Assembly: GCF_000169455.1 (NCBI RefSeq)
Contig: NZ_AAYC01000001.1
Location: 396,001 to 460,000 of the forward strand
From: Roseobacter sp. SK209-2-6
Lineage (GTDB): Bacteria > Pseudomonadota > Alphaproteobacteria > Rhodobacterales > Rhodobacteraceae
Direction: 5' to 3'
DNA length: 64,000 bases
Every line of letters starts with the position of its first letter. The stretch's first letter is position 1. The notes under the pieces are model-generated. The model saw only the letters and a list, made by a program, of their open reading frames with translations, was not told where the DNA came from and did not search any database. The translations under genes and the position numbers were made by a program. This document shows positions 51,455 through 59,623 of this stretch, piece after piece.

Positions 51455-52234
51455 TTAGGAGAGGCGGCCATAGAAGGTCATGCGGGCCGCCTCGGAGAGG
51501 GAAACACCGGTTTCGGCGTTATAGGCCAGCACTGCCAGCATCCGGGTGCGATCTCCGGCATTTGGCGCCACCCGGTGGATGGAATTGCGACCGCGGAAGA
51601 AGACCAGGGTTCCTGCCTCGGCTTCCATGGTCTGGACCGGGGTCTTGCCATCCAGAATGGCTGTGACATCGTCAAAACCCATCTCGCCGTGATCCGCATC
51701 CCGAACGCCGGTCACATATTCGAACTGCCCTCCCGCCTCAGGCGCCTGCACCATCAGCGTGATCGAGAAGGAAGAGTTGTCGAAATGCCAGCCCAGTTCC
51801 TGGCCCTTTTCGTGGAAATGCAGATTGATTGACGAAAGGGGGTCGGCATATTCATGCAGCTGCTCTTCCCCCAGAACATGGCAGAGAAAACTGCGAAACT
51901 CCGGATCATCATAGAGTGCCCGTAGGGCCGAGGCCTGAGGGATCTGGTCATCGGTGAGGCAACCCTTGGAGGAGGTGACAAGTCGGTTTCGGGCATGATC
52001 CTCGGCATAGTCCGGGTCAGCCTTGCTCAGATAAACTGTGTGTTGCTCGGTCTTGGCATAGACGTCTCCGCGATTGGCCTCACCCTCTTCCTGGACCGAC
52101 TGGATCACCGAGGGCAGGACAAAGCCTGGCATCACAAAGACACCTGTTTTGTCGAATTCTGCCTTGCAGGCCGCACGGAAGGCAGGGTCAGTAATCGGGA
52201 AGCTCTCGAGGTCGATAATTCCAGTCAGGCTCAT
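51455..52234 (-). CDS. HalD/ArpA-like 2OG-Fe(II) oxygenase
   Basis: The frame is open to 53002, but the gene should start at ATG 52234 behind GGAGA, because the rest overlaps the LysR gene. The 259-residue protein has the double-stranded beta-helix iron triad: His and Asp in GWHFDNSSFSITLMVQAPEA and the distal His in NSIHRVAPN. APEAGGQFEYV matches ArpA/HalD proteins. Since the aspartate of HxD is present, hydroxylation is more likely than halogenation. The substrate may be an amino acid (inference). It is divergent from a LysR gene that probably controls it. Confidence 0.82.
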   Translation of the reverse strand: MSLTGIIDLESFPITDPAFRAACKAEFDKTGVFVMPGFVLPSVIQSVQEEGEANRGDVYAKTEQHTVYLSKADPDYAEDHARNRLVTSSKGCLTDDQIPQASALRALYDDPEFRSFLCHVLGEEQLHEYADPLSSINLHFHEKGQELGWHFDNSSFSITLMVQAPEAGGQFEYVTGVRDADHGEMGFDDVTAILDGKTPVQTMEAEAGTLVFFRGRNSIHRVAPNAGDRTRMLAVLAYNAETGVSLSEAARMTFYGRLS

Positions 52235-52309
52235 TGGGGATCTCCATGTTCGCGTGGTCCGTTGCAACCTTGATATCCGGCTTTGTATGATCGGAAAAAC
52301 TGTATTAAA

Positions 52310-52324
52310 TTTCCTTTTGGGAAA
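52310..52324. promoter_or_regulatory. Candidate LysR-type operator
   Basis: TTTCC-TTTTG-GGAAA is a symmetrical T-N11-A type box, 34 bp before the LysR start and 76 bp before the oxygenase start, in their shared 123-bp promoter region. A GGAAAAAC/GTATTAAAT AT-rich zone surrounds it. Confidence 0.5.
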
Positions 52325-52357
52325 GAAAAACTTTTCCTGAAAACGGAGCGCGCGGCC

Positions 52358-53275
52358 ATGACCCGGATCACCCTCAGACAATGCGCCTATTTCCAAGCGG
52401 TAGCGCGCAAAGGCGGGATCGCGGCGGCAGCGGAAACGGCGGGTGTTTCGCAGCCGGCCATTGCCCAGGCCATAACCAAGCTGGAGGATCTGACAGGTCT
52501 GGTGCTGTTTCGGCGTCTGCATGCGCGCGGGATGGAGCTGACCCCACAGGGCCGTGAGTTCCTGCGCCATGCGGATCAGCTGCTGGCGCTGGCGGATCAG
52601 ATGGATATGGCGGTGGAGGATATTGCCCAGCAGCGCAGGGGCACGTTGCGGCTGGGGTGCTTTCAGTCCCTGGCGCCGTTTTTCCTGGCGCAGATCCTGA
52701 CCGGCTACCAAAGACAGGCCCCCGATGTGGTGCTGAACCTCAGCGAGATGCTGCAGGAGGAACTGACAACAGCCCTGCAAGAGAATGAACTGGACCTCGC
52801 CATTCTCTATGATCTGGGTCTGGATGCGCGGCTGTTCAATATCCACCCCCTGGCTGAGCCACAGCCCTATCTGATTGTCCCGCAGGGGCATCCTCTGGCC
52901 GGGCAGGATCGGGTTTCGATCCGTGCGCTCGACGGAGAGGATTTTGTGCTTTTTGATGCGCCGCAAAGCCGGGAGTATTTCCACGCGCAATTTGCCCACC
53001 ACGAGATAAAGCCGCGCATCGCCTATCGCTCGGCTTCAATTGAGACGGTGCGCAGCTATGTTGCCAATGGGCTAGGGCTTTCCATTCTTTCTATGCGGCC
53101 GGTCTCTGACCTGACCTATGAGGGGAAATCGGTGGTGCCGGTCGCTCTGACAGAGGGGTTTGGCGCCACGCCCATCGTGATTGCCACGCGGGCCGGGGTT
53201 GCAGAGGATGCGCTGCTGGCTCCGCTCATCGCCTTTTGCCAAGAGCTGTTCGCGGAGCTGTACCAGCGGGTTTGA
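52358..53275 (+). CDS. LysR-family transcriptional regulator
   Basis: The start at ATG 52358 (MTRITLRQCAYFQAVARKGG) lies 9 nt after GGAG and fits the family. The 305-residue protein has the HTH (GIAAAAETAGVSQPAIAQAI, TKLEDLTGLVLFRRL) and the periplasmic-binding-like effector domain (LRLGCFQSLAPFFLAQILTG to LSILSMRP). It is divergent from the ArpA-like oxygenase gene, the usual target arrangement. The inducer is unknown. A strong terminator follows. Confidence 0.92.
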   Translation: MTRITLRQCAYFQAVARKGGIAAAAETAGVSQPAIAQAITKLEDLTGLVLFRRLHARGMELTPQGREFLRHADQLLALADQMDMAVEDIAQQRRGTLRLGCFQSLAPFFLAQILTGYQRQAPDVVLNLSEMLQEELTTALQENELDLAILYDLGLDARLFNIHPLAEPQPYLIVPQGHPLAGQDRVSIRALDGEDFVLFDAPQSREYFHAQFAHHEIKPRIAYRSASIETVRSYVANGLGLSILSMRPVSDLTYEGKSVVPVALTEGFGATPIVIATRAGVAEDALLAPLIAFCQELFAELYQRV

Positions 53276-53330
53276 CCTCTCCGTCTAGGTCTTAGGCCAA
53301 TCGAAGCGGTTGGGTGGAAAGCGGTAAAAG

Positions 53331-53370
53331 AAAACCGCCAAAGGATCTCTCCCTTGGCGGTTTTTTTGTT
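53331..53370. terminator. Strong terminator after LysR gene
   Basis: AAAACCGCCAA and TTGGCGGTTTT (53331-53341 and 53354-53364), with inner AGG/CCC, form a long stem followed by TTTTTTTG. The A run on the other side makes it usable for the convergent SPOR gene. Confidence 0.88.
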
Positions 53371-53388
53371 TTCGAGGGTGGGTGCGGG

Positions 53389-55188
53389 TTAGTCCCAGCA
53401 GCTCACCAATACGGTCATGCCGGTGGCGCGGTCGGTCAGCGCCTGGTTCGACAGGGCAGATACCTCCGCGGATGGACCAGAGGCAGAGAGGCCAGCGTTG
53501 GTCAGAGCGGCGCGAATGGCTTCTGCATTGGCGGCAAAGCTGACGCCTGCGGGCAACTGGCGGCCCTTCAGTTCATGCGGCAGCAGCATGCCCAGGACAG
53601 CGCCGGTGTGATCGACAACCGGTCCGCCCGCATCGCCGGGCTGGGCTTCCAGCGTCAGTCGCGCAACGCCGGTATTGCCATCCAGGCTTTTGACATCCGC
53701 CAGTTTCCCCCAGGTGAGGCTGGGCGCGCCCAGGACCCCTTCGTAAGAGAAGCCGGAAACCGCGATTTCGGACTGCAGGCGCGGGCTCTGGTTGGCCAGT
53801 GCGGCAACCGCCATAGGGGCCAGCCGATCCGCAGGGCGCAGAATGGCCAGGCCGTTTTCAGGCGTATTGCTGACGACCGTGGCGGCATAGCCGTGATCCA
53901 GGGTAACGCGGGCACAGCCAGCGACTGCATCCGAGGTGGTCACAACGGTGCCATCCTCATGCACAAAGAAACCGGAGCGTGAGAGGCGTGGTTTGCGCAC
54001 TTCCAGACCGGAAATCAGATCGATGTTCTGCTGGATGTCAGCCCCTGCGGTGTCTTCCAGCACGCCGTCGGTGCGCTCAAAGCTCTTCTGCATCTGGGCC
54101 AGCACGCGGGTGCGGCGGTCTTCATCACCAGCAGGCCAGATCAGGGTGAAGCCCTTGATCTCACCGTTTTTCAGGCTGGCCTGGGTGTGAGAGACGATCT
54201 TGCCGTCGCGCCCTTCCAGGGTGAAGCTGTTGCCTTCGCGCGAACGCGGGCCTTCCAGGGGGACGATCTCCAGGGTCTGCATGATGTCATAAAGACCATA
54301 GAGCGTCCTCTTGTCGCCGCGCTGGCTGATCAGCAGGACCCGCGCACCCAGATCGCCGCTGGCGTTGTAATGGGCAAAGGGCGGCTCGTAGTGGTCAAAG
54401 GTGACCTCACCCGCTGGGATCTCCAGCGCGATACCGGCCTTGAGGTCCTGCACCCGTGCCATGCCAACAGAGATGAGCGGTGCGTTATATTCGTCCAGCA
54501 GCATCTGGCGCTGGGCGGTGGTCAGAACGCCTGTCGGCTCCAGCCCGCGCGTGGCCTGCCAGTCGGACATCGAGCGACGGGTGCCACGGCCAAAGGCGCC
54601 ATCGATTGCAGCGCTGTAGAAACCGGCGGCCTTAAGGGCGATCTGCAGATCCTTGCGCTCGTCTCGGCTCAAACGGCTTTCGCTGCGGCGAGCTTCAGCG
54701 CGGGTTTCATCCGGCAGGGCCGGGGTCGCGGGTTCCGCAACCGGCTCTGCGGTGGGTTGGGTTTCTGACAGGGCTTCAATCTGCGACTGGATCTGATTTT
54801 GAACCAGGGTCGCAACTGGGGTTTGGGTGTTGCCCGCACCAAGGGGGTAGAATTGGCTGCGCAGGTTATCAGCCAGGGCGAGGAAACTGTCGCGCGGGAT
54901 CTGATTCTCTGCGCGATAGACCTGCAAGACCCGCTCCGCATCGGCGCGGGTATAGGGGCCAATCAGCACGCCATACCAGCCACCGCCCAGTGCATAGCCG
55001 GTGACATCCGGTAATTGGGTCGCGAAATTCTGCGCCTCTTGCTGCGCTGCGGCCAGCGAGGGGCGCGCAGCAATCTGGATCCAGACCGTGTCCTGCGGGT
55101 TCTGCTGCGCCTGTGCGGGCAATGTCATGGCAAGGGCAAGGGCCACTGCTGCAAATTTTGCGACCCCTGCGGCAATCATTTTTCTCAT
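53389..55188 (-). CDS. SPOR and peptidoglycan-binding protein with degenerate trypsin-like domain
   Basis: The start at ATG 55188 gives a signal peptide (AAVALALAMTLPAQAQ); the 55410 frame has no support. The 599-residue protein has a SPOR-like domain (about 33-112), a PG_binding_1 domain (about 175-235, LKAAGFYSAAIDGAFGRGTR), a middle domain (about 250-385) and a trypsin-like domain (about 400-560). In the last, the serine motif reads GDAGGP (518-523) instead of GDSGGP. The His region reads VVTTSDAV and the Asp region ENGLAILRP, so all three catalytic residues appear lost. It should sit on peptidoglycan in the periplasm as a pseudoprotease. Confidence 0.85.
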   Translation of the reverse strand: MRKMIAAGVAKFAAVALALAMTLPAQAQQNPQDTVWIQIAARPSLAAAQQEAQNFATQLPDVTGYALGGGWYGVLIGPYTRADAERVLQVYRAENQIPRDSFLALADNLRSQFYPLGAGNTQTPVATLVQNQIQSQIEALSETQPTAEPVAEPATPALPDETRAEARRSESRLSRDERKDLQIALKAAGFYSAAIDGAFGRGTRRSMSDWQATRGLEPTGVLTTAQRQMLLDEYNAPLISVGMARVQDLKAGIALEIPAGEVTFDHYEPPFAHYNASGDLGARVLLISQRGDKRTLYGLYDIMQTLEIVPLEGPRSREGNSFTLEGRDGKIVSHTQASLKNGEIKGFTLIWPAGDEDRRTRVLAQMQKSFERTDGVLEDTAGADIQQNIDLISGLEVRKPRLSRSGFFVHEDGTVVTTSDAVAGCARVTLDHGYAATVVSNTPENGLAILRPADRLAPMAVAALANQSPRLQSEIAVSGFSYEGVLGAPSLTWGKLADVKSLDGNTGVARLTLEAQPGDAGGPVVDHTGAVLGMLLPHELKGRQLPAGVSFAANAEAIRAALTNAGLSASGPSAEVSALSNQALTDRATGMTVLVSCWD

Positions 55189-55461
55189 TATCAGGACCTC
55201 TATCCCGGTAGATTCAATTATTGCCGCGCAGATAAACATTTTGCCGCGATAAAGTGAACTCCTCATGCAGGGGGGAATTCCGATCCTGATGCCGCAAAGC
55301 TGCGGATTTTTCCGATCGGCGCCATCAAAGCGCAACAAAGCTGCGGATCGCAGCGCTTTGATAGGGGCAAAGCCCGCTTTGGGCCGTTGACCCTGCCGGG
55401 GGGCTTGCATAGGAAGAAAGCCGCATTTGCCGCCCTTTCGAGCCCAAGACGAGGACCCGAC
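55189..55461 (+). promoter_or_regulatory. glyQ leader with terminator-like hairpin
   Basis: The 273-bp gap between the divergent SPOR gene and glyQ contains CCGCA-AAGC-TGCGG followed by ATTTTT (55292-55311). Next comes a longer inverted pair ATCAAAGCGC (from 55324) and GCGCTTTGAT (ending about 55362). AAAGCTGCGGAT occurs twice. The layout could be an attenuator for glyQ, but promoter positions are not resolved. Confidence 0.4.
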
Positions 55462-56406
55462 ATGACTCAGAGCACCTCAAACGCGCCGCGTTCCTTCCAG
55501 GAGATCATCCTGCGGCTGCAGAATTACTGGGCCTCCAAAGGCTGCGCGGTGATGCAGCCCTATGACATGGAAGTCGGCGCGGGGACCTTTCACCCTGCGA
55601 CCACCCTGCGGTCACTGGGCAGCAAATCCTGGGCCGCGGCCTATGTGCAGCCCTCACGACGCCCCACCGATGGGCGCTATGGTGAGAACCCCAACCGGCT
55701 GCAGCACTACTACCAGTATCAGGTGCTGATCAAACCCTCGCCGCCCAACCTGCAAGAGCTCTATCTGGGTTCGCTGGAAGCAATCGGCGTCAATATGGAT
55801 CTGCATGACATCCGCTTTGTCGAGGATGACTGGGAAAGCCCGACGCTGGGCGCCTGGGGCCTGGGCTGGGAAGTCTGGTGCGACGGTATGGAAGTCAGCC
55901 AGTTCACCTATTTCCAACAGGTCGGCGGCCATGACTGTCACCCTGTTTCGGGGGAGCTGACCTATGGTCTGGAACGTCTGGCGATGTATATCCTGGGCAT
56001 CGACCACGTGATGGACATGCCCTTTAACGACCCCGATGCGCTGATCCCGCTCTCCTATGGGGATGTCTTCAAACAGACCGAGGAAGAATACGCCCGTTGG
56101 AACTTTGATGTGGCCAATACCGACGTGCTGCTGCGCCATTTCGAAGAGGCAGAGGCCGAATGTGCCGCCATTCTGGCGCAGGAGCATCAGGACCCTAAGA
56201 CCGGCAAGCGCATCATCATGGCGCATCCCGCTTATGATCAATGCATTAAGGCCTCCCATATCTTCAACCTCCTGGACGCACGCGGGGTGATTTCGGTTAC
56301 CGAACGCCAGGCCTATATCGGGCGGGTGCGAGCGTTGGCCAAGCAATGCGCAGATGCTTTTGTGCTGACCGAGGCCGGTGGCTACAGCGCCACCCCGGCA
56401 GCCTGA
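55462..56406 (+). CDS. glyQ: Glycine--tRNA ligase alpha subunit
   Basis: The start ATG 55462 follows GAGGA. The 314-residue class II synthetase subunit has [20 protein letters not shown], motif 2-like [20 protein letters not shown], and [20 protein letters not shown] and the motif 3 region [13 protein letters not shown]. It activates glycine and, with GlyS, charges tRNA-Gly as an alpha2beta2 enzyme. A small membrane protein gene and glyS follow on the same strand. The leader contains possible attenuator structures. Confidence 0.96.
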   Translation: MTQSTSNAPRSFQEIILRLQNYWASKGCAVMQPYDMEVGAGTFHPATTLRSLGSKSWAAAYVQPSRRPTDGRYGENPNRLQHYYQYQVLIKPSPPNLQELYLGSLEAIGVNMDLHDIRFVEDDWESPTLGAWGLGWEVWCDGMEVSQFTYFQQVGGHDCHPVSGELTYGLERLAMYILGIDHVMDMPFNDPDALIPLSYGDVFKQTEEEYARWNFDVANTDVLLRHFEEAEAECAAILAQEHQDPKTGKRIIMAHPAYDQCIKASHIFNLLDARGVISVTERQAYIGRVRALAKQCADAFVLTEAGGYSATPAA

Positions 56407-56422
56407 ACCGGGGGCGGGTCTG

Positions 56423-56956
56423 ATGGGCAAATTCCTTTCCATTGTTCTGATCGTCGCGGCCCTGGCTGCCGGTGGGGCGATGTATTATCTGCAGATCTAC
56501 GGCTTCTATGATGAGGTGGAGCTGCAGCCGGGCCAGGATGTCATGCTGCTGCCACTGGGCGGCGACACCCCGCAGCCCATCGCCTATTCCGCCTTTGAGG
56601 CAATCGACGCCGAAAGTTCGCCGATCCGTTATCGCGCCTGTTTCCGCACCGAACTCACACCTGAGGCGCTGGCGCAGCTGTTTGAGCTGTCGGACAAGAA
56701 TGAGCCGCGCAATGCGCCGGGTTGGTTTGACTGTTTTGATGCGGCAGCCCTTGGGGCGGATCTGGCCGCGGGCCGTGCCCAGAGCTTCCTTTCGGTCAAG
56801 AATATCTCTTACGGTGTTGACCGTATCGTTGCCGTCACCCAGGACGGACGCGGCTATGTCTGGCATGAGCTGAACAAATGCGGCCACAAGGCCTATGACG
56901 GCACCGTTGTGGGCGAAGCCTGCCCGCCCCGGCCCGAGACCGGCGGGGGCGAGTGA
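56423..56956 (+). CDS. Small membrane-anchored protein between glyQ and glyS (DUF6446-like)
   Basis: A 177-residue protein from ATG 56423 with one N-terminal membrane helix (FLSIVLIVAALAAGGAMYYL) and a periplasmic part. That part holds conserved-looking blocks GDTPQPIAYSAFEAIDAESS, PIRYRACFRT, APGWFDCFDAAALGADLAAG and GYVWHELNKCG. It has four cysteines in the exported part. A protein of this type commonly sits between glyQ and glyS in Rhodobacterales, sometimes listed as DUF6446. Nothing links it to tRNA charging by sequence. Function is unknown. Confidence 0.75.
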   Translation: MGKFLSIVLIVAALAAGGAMYYLQIYGFYDEVELQPGQDVMLLPLGGDTPQPIAYSAFEAIDAESSPIRYRACFRTELTPEALAQLFELSDKNEPRNAPGWFDCFDAAALGADLAAGRAQSFLSVKNISYGVDRIVAVTQDGRGYVWHELNKCGHKAYDGTVVGEACPPRPETGGGE

Positions 56957-57059
56957 TGGTCCCGGCTAAAGTACTGCCGCGCCCGGCCCGCCGCCGGGCT
57001 GCGCCTCTCCTTCCAACTGAATTCACCGCGCCTCGCGCGGCCACGCCCGAGGAAAACTG

Positions 57060-59303
57060 ATGCCCGATCTGCTGATTGAACTTTTCTCTGAGGAAATCCC
57101 GGCCCGTATGCAGGCGCGTGCGGCTGAGGACCTGAAAAAGCGCGTGACCGATGGTCTGGTCGAAGCGGGGCTCACCTATGCTGGCGCTGCGGCCTTCTCG
57201 ACCCCGCGTCGCCTGACCCTGGCGCTTGAGGGCTTGCTGGCCGAAAGCCCAACGGTGCGCGAAGAGCGCAAAGGCCCCAAGGTGGGCGCGCCAGACAAAG
57301 CCATCGAAGGCTTCCTGCGCGGCGCAGGCCTGACCCGCGATCAGCTGGAAGAGCGTGATACCCCCAAAGGGGCGGTCTATTTCGCAGCAATCGAAAAGCC
57401 CGGCCGCCCTGCGGCTGCGATCATCGCCGAGGTGCTGGAAGACACGGTTCGCAACTTCCCCTGGTCAAAATCCATGCGCTGGGGCACGGGCTCTCTGCGC
57501 TGGGTGCGGCCCTTGCATTCGATCCTCTGTGTCCTGTCGGATGAGGCGGGCGCCACTGTGGTGGATCTGGACATCGATGGCATCAAATCGGGCAATACCA
57601 CCCATGGGCACCGCTTTATGGCGCCAGATGAAATCATCGTCACTGGCTTTGAAGACTATGCAGCCAAGCTGAAGCGCGCGCATGTGGTGCTGGACACCGC
57701 CGAGCGGCAGCAGGCGATCTGGCAGGAGGCCACCAATCAGGCCTTTGCGCGCGGGCTGGAAGTGGTTGAGGACAAGGGCCTCCTGGCTGAAGTCGCTGGT
57801 CTGGTGGAATGGCCTGTGGTGCTCTTGGGCGATATCGACGCGGAGTTTCTGGAGCTGCCGCCAGAGGTCTTGCAGACCTCGATGAAGGAGCATCAGAAGT
57901 TCTTCTCTGTGCGCAATCCCAAGACGGGGCGCATTGAGGGCTTTGTCACCGTTGCCAACCGTGAAACCGCCGATCAGGGCGCGACCATTCTGGCGGGCAA
58001 CCAAAAGGTGCTGTCGGCACGTCTGGCCGATGCCAAGTTCTTCTGGGCGAACGACCTGCGGGTGGCGAAATCCGAAACCGGCATGGCGGCCTGGGCTGAA
58101 AAGCTGTCGAATGTGACCTTCCACAACAAGCTGGGCACCCAGGCCGCGCGCATTGACCGCATCGCCGCTTTGGCGCGTGAGATCGCGCCGGTTGTGGGCG
58201 CCGATGCGGATCTGGCGGAACAAGCCGCGCGGGTGGCCAAGGCGGACCTCAGCTCTGAGATGGTCTATGAATTCCCCGAGCTACAAGGCTTGATGGGCCG
58301 CTACTACGCCGAGGCCGCTGGCCTGCCGCAAGAGGTGGCGAATGCCTGCGAGATGCATTATTCGCCGTTGGGTCCATCCGATGATGTGCCCACGGAACCT
58401 GTATCGGTTGCAGTTGCTCTAGCGGATAAGCTGGACACGCTGACCGGCTTCTGGGCCATCGACGAAAAGCCCACTGGGTCCAAAGACCCCTACGCCCTGC
58501 GCCGCGCCGCCCTGGGTGTGATCCGGCTGGTATTGGAGAATGATGTTCGTATGTCTTTGTTTGCTGTTTTGAAGGAACAAGCAAACGAAGTTGCAGAGGG
58601 TGTTGCGGGGGTCGAAAACCAACTCTTTATTCAGAGCGGGCAGGCAGAAGAGCTTGAGGCCGAGTTTATCAAGAATATGGGTGTCGAGGATATTCTTGCG
58701 TACTTAAATGAGAAAGATGAGCTTGAAGAGGGGGATAGAAAAGAATTTGAACAAGGAATTTCATTTCTTGAGAGAATCTCTGACCTTCTCACCTTCTTCC
58801 ATGACCGCCTCAAAGTCTTCCTGCGGGATCAGGGGATCCGGCATGATGTGATCGATGCCTGTATCGCCATGGAGGGCAATGATGACCTGACCCTTCTGGT
58901 GAAACGCGCCCGTGCCTTGGAGGATTTCCTGAAGTCCGAGGATGGGGAGAACCTGCTGCAGGGCTTTAAGCGGGCCAATAACATCCTGTCCCAGGCTGAG
59001 GAGAAGGATGGGGTGGAGTATTCTTATGGGGCGGATGTGAAATTTGCCGAGGATGACAGCGAAAAGGCGCTTTTCGCAGCACTTGCAGCGAGCGAGGGGG
59101 CGATCTCCACGGCCATCGAGGCCGAGGATTTCGCGGCCGCCATGGGCGGCACGGCCGCTCTGCGCGCACCTGTGGATGCTTTCTTTGAGGCGGTGCAGGT
59201 GAATTCCGACAACGAGGTGGTGCGCCGCAATCGCTTGAACCTGCTCTCGCAAATCCGAAAGGTCTGTGGCCAGGTCGCGGATCTGAGCCGGATCGAGGCC
59301 TGA
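57060..59303 (+). CDS. glyS: Glycine--tRNA ligase beta subunit with a low-G+C insertion
   Basis: A 747-residue beta subunit starting MPDLLIELFSEEIPARMQAR, with the TSMKEHQKFFSVRNPKTGRI and DKLDTLTGFWAIDEKPTGSK blocks and a C-terminal anticodon-binding part. It is longer than the roughly 680-690 residues I expect. Residues about 495-578 hold an acidic, AT-rich segment (NQLFIQSGQAEELEAEFIKN to DRKEFEQGISFLERI). By my hand count 58561-58800 is about 43 percent G+C against about 63 percent in 58441-58500. The frame stays open, so the protein should be functional. A terminator follows. Confidence 0.93.
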   Translation: MPDLLIELFSEEIPARMQARAAEDLKKRVTDGLVEAGLTYAGAAAFSTPRRLTLALEGLLAESPTVREERKGPKVGAPDKAIEGFLRGAGLTRDQLEERDTPKGAVYFAAIEKPGRPAAAIIAEVLEDTVRNFPWSKSMRWGTGSLRWVRPLHSILCVLSDEAGATVVDLDIDGIKSGNTTHGHRFMAPDEIIVTGFEDYAAKLKRAHVVLDTAERQQAIWQEATNQAFARGLEVVEDKGLLAEVAGLVEWPVVLLGDIDAEFLELPPEVLQTSMKEHQKFFSVRNPKTGRIEGFVTVANRETADQGATILAGNQKVLSARLADAKFFWANDLRVAKSETGMAAWAEKLSNVTFHNKLGTQAARIDRIAALAREIAPVVGADADLAEQAARVAKADLSSEMVYEFPELQGLMGRYYAEAAGLPQEVANACEMHYSPLGPSDDVPTEPVSVAVALADKLDTLTGFWAIDEKPTGSKDPYALRRAALGVIRLVLENDVRMSLFAVLKEQANEVAEGVAGVENQLFIQSGQAEELEAEFIKNMGVEDILAYLNEKDELEEGDRKEFEQGISFLERISDLLTFFHDRLKVFLRDQGIRHDVIDACIAMEGNDDLTLLVKRARALEDFLKSEDGENLLQGFKRANNILSQAEEKDGVEYSYGADVKFAEDDSEKALFAALAASEGAISTAIEAEDFAAAMGGTAALRAPVDAFFEAVQVNSDNEVVRRNRLNLLSQIRKVCGQVADLSRIEA

Positions 59304-59328
59304 GGTCGGCGAAAACTCCTGGCAACTC

Positions 59329-59367
59329 AAAAAAGGGGCTGCGTTGCGACGCGGCCCTTTTTTATTT
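59329..59367 (+). terminator. Intrinsic terminator after glyS
   Basis: AAAAAAGGGGC.GCGT pairs with ACGC.GCCCTTTTTT around TGCG, then ATTTG. A second hairpin CTTTCAGGG/CCCTGAAAG lies at about 59378-59404. The rest of the gap to 59623 holds no gene I can support. Confidence 0.85.
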
Positions 59368-59623
59368 GCTGAGAGGCCTTTCAGGGGCAGTTCTGCCCTG
59401 AAAGAGCCCTGTCGAGTTTAAATGCGAGGAAACCCGCCTCAAGGCTGAACCGCGCGCGGCGCGGCTGCTGGCGCAGGCCTTGACCCGGATTTCCACGCGA
59501 GCCTGCGTGCGGGCACGGTTGGATACTGGTTTTCCGAGGCCTGCGGCGGCAAGACCCTTGCGATGTGAGGCGCGCTGGTTATGCTGCGGGGCAACTGAAA
59601 AGGTGCCGCAGTGCAGAAAAACC

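Noticed and set aside
52235-53002. 256-codon N-terminal extension of the ArpA-like oxygenase
   Set aside because: It lies antisense to the LysR gene. The oxygenase has a good start at 52234 with GGAGA, and the extension has no domain.
59480-59623. 48-codon extension of the PPDK-like protein
   Set aside because: The extension is Arg/Cys-rich, has no family resemblance and begins within the hairpin-rich gap. ATG 59624 gives a normal N-terminus.
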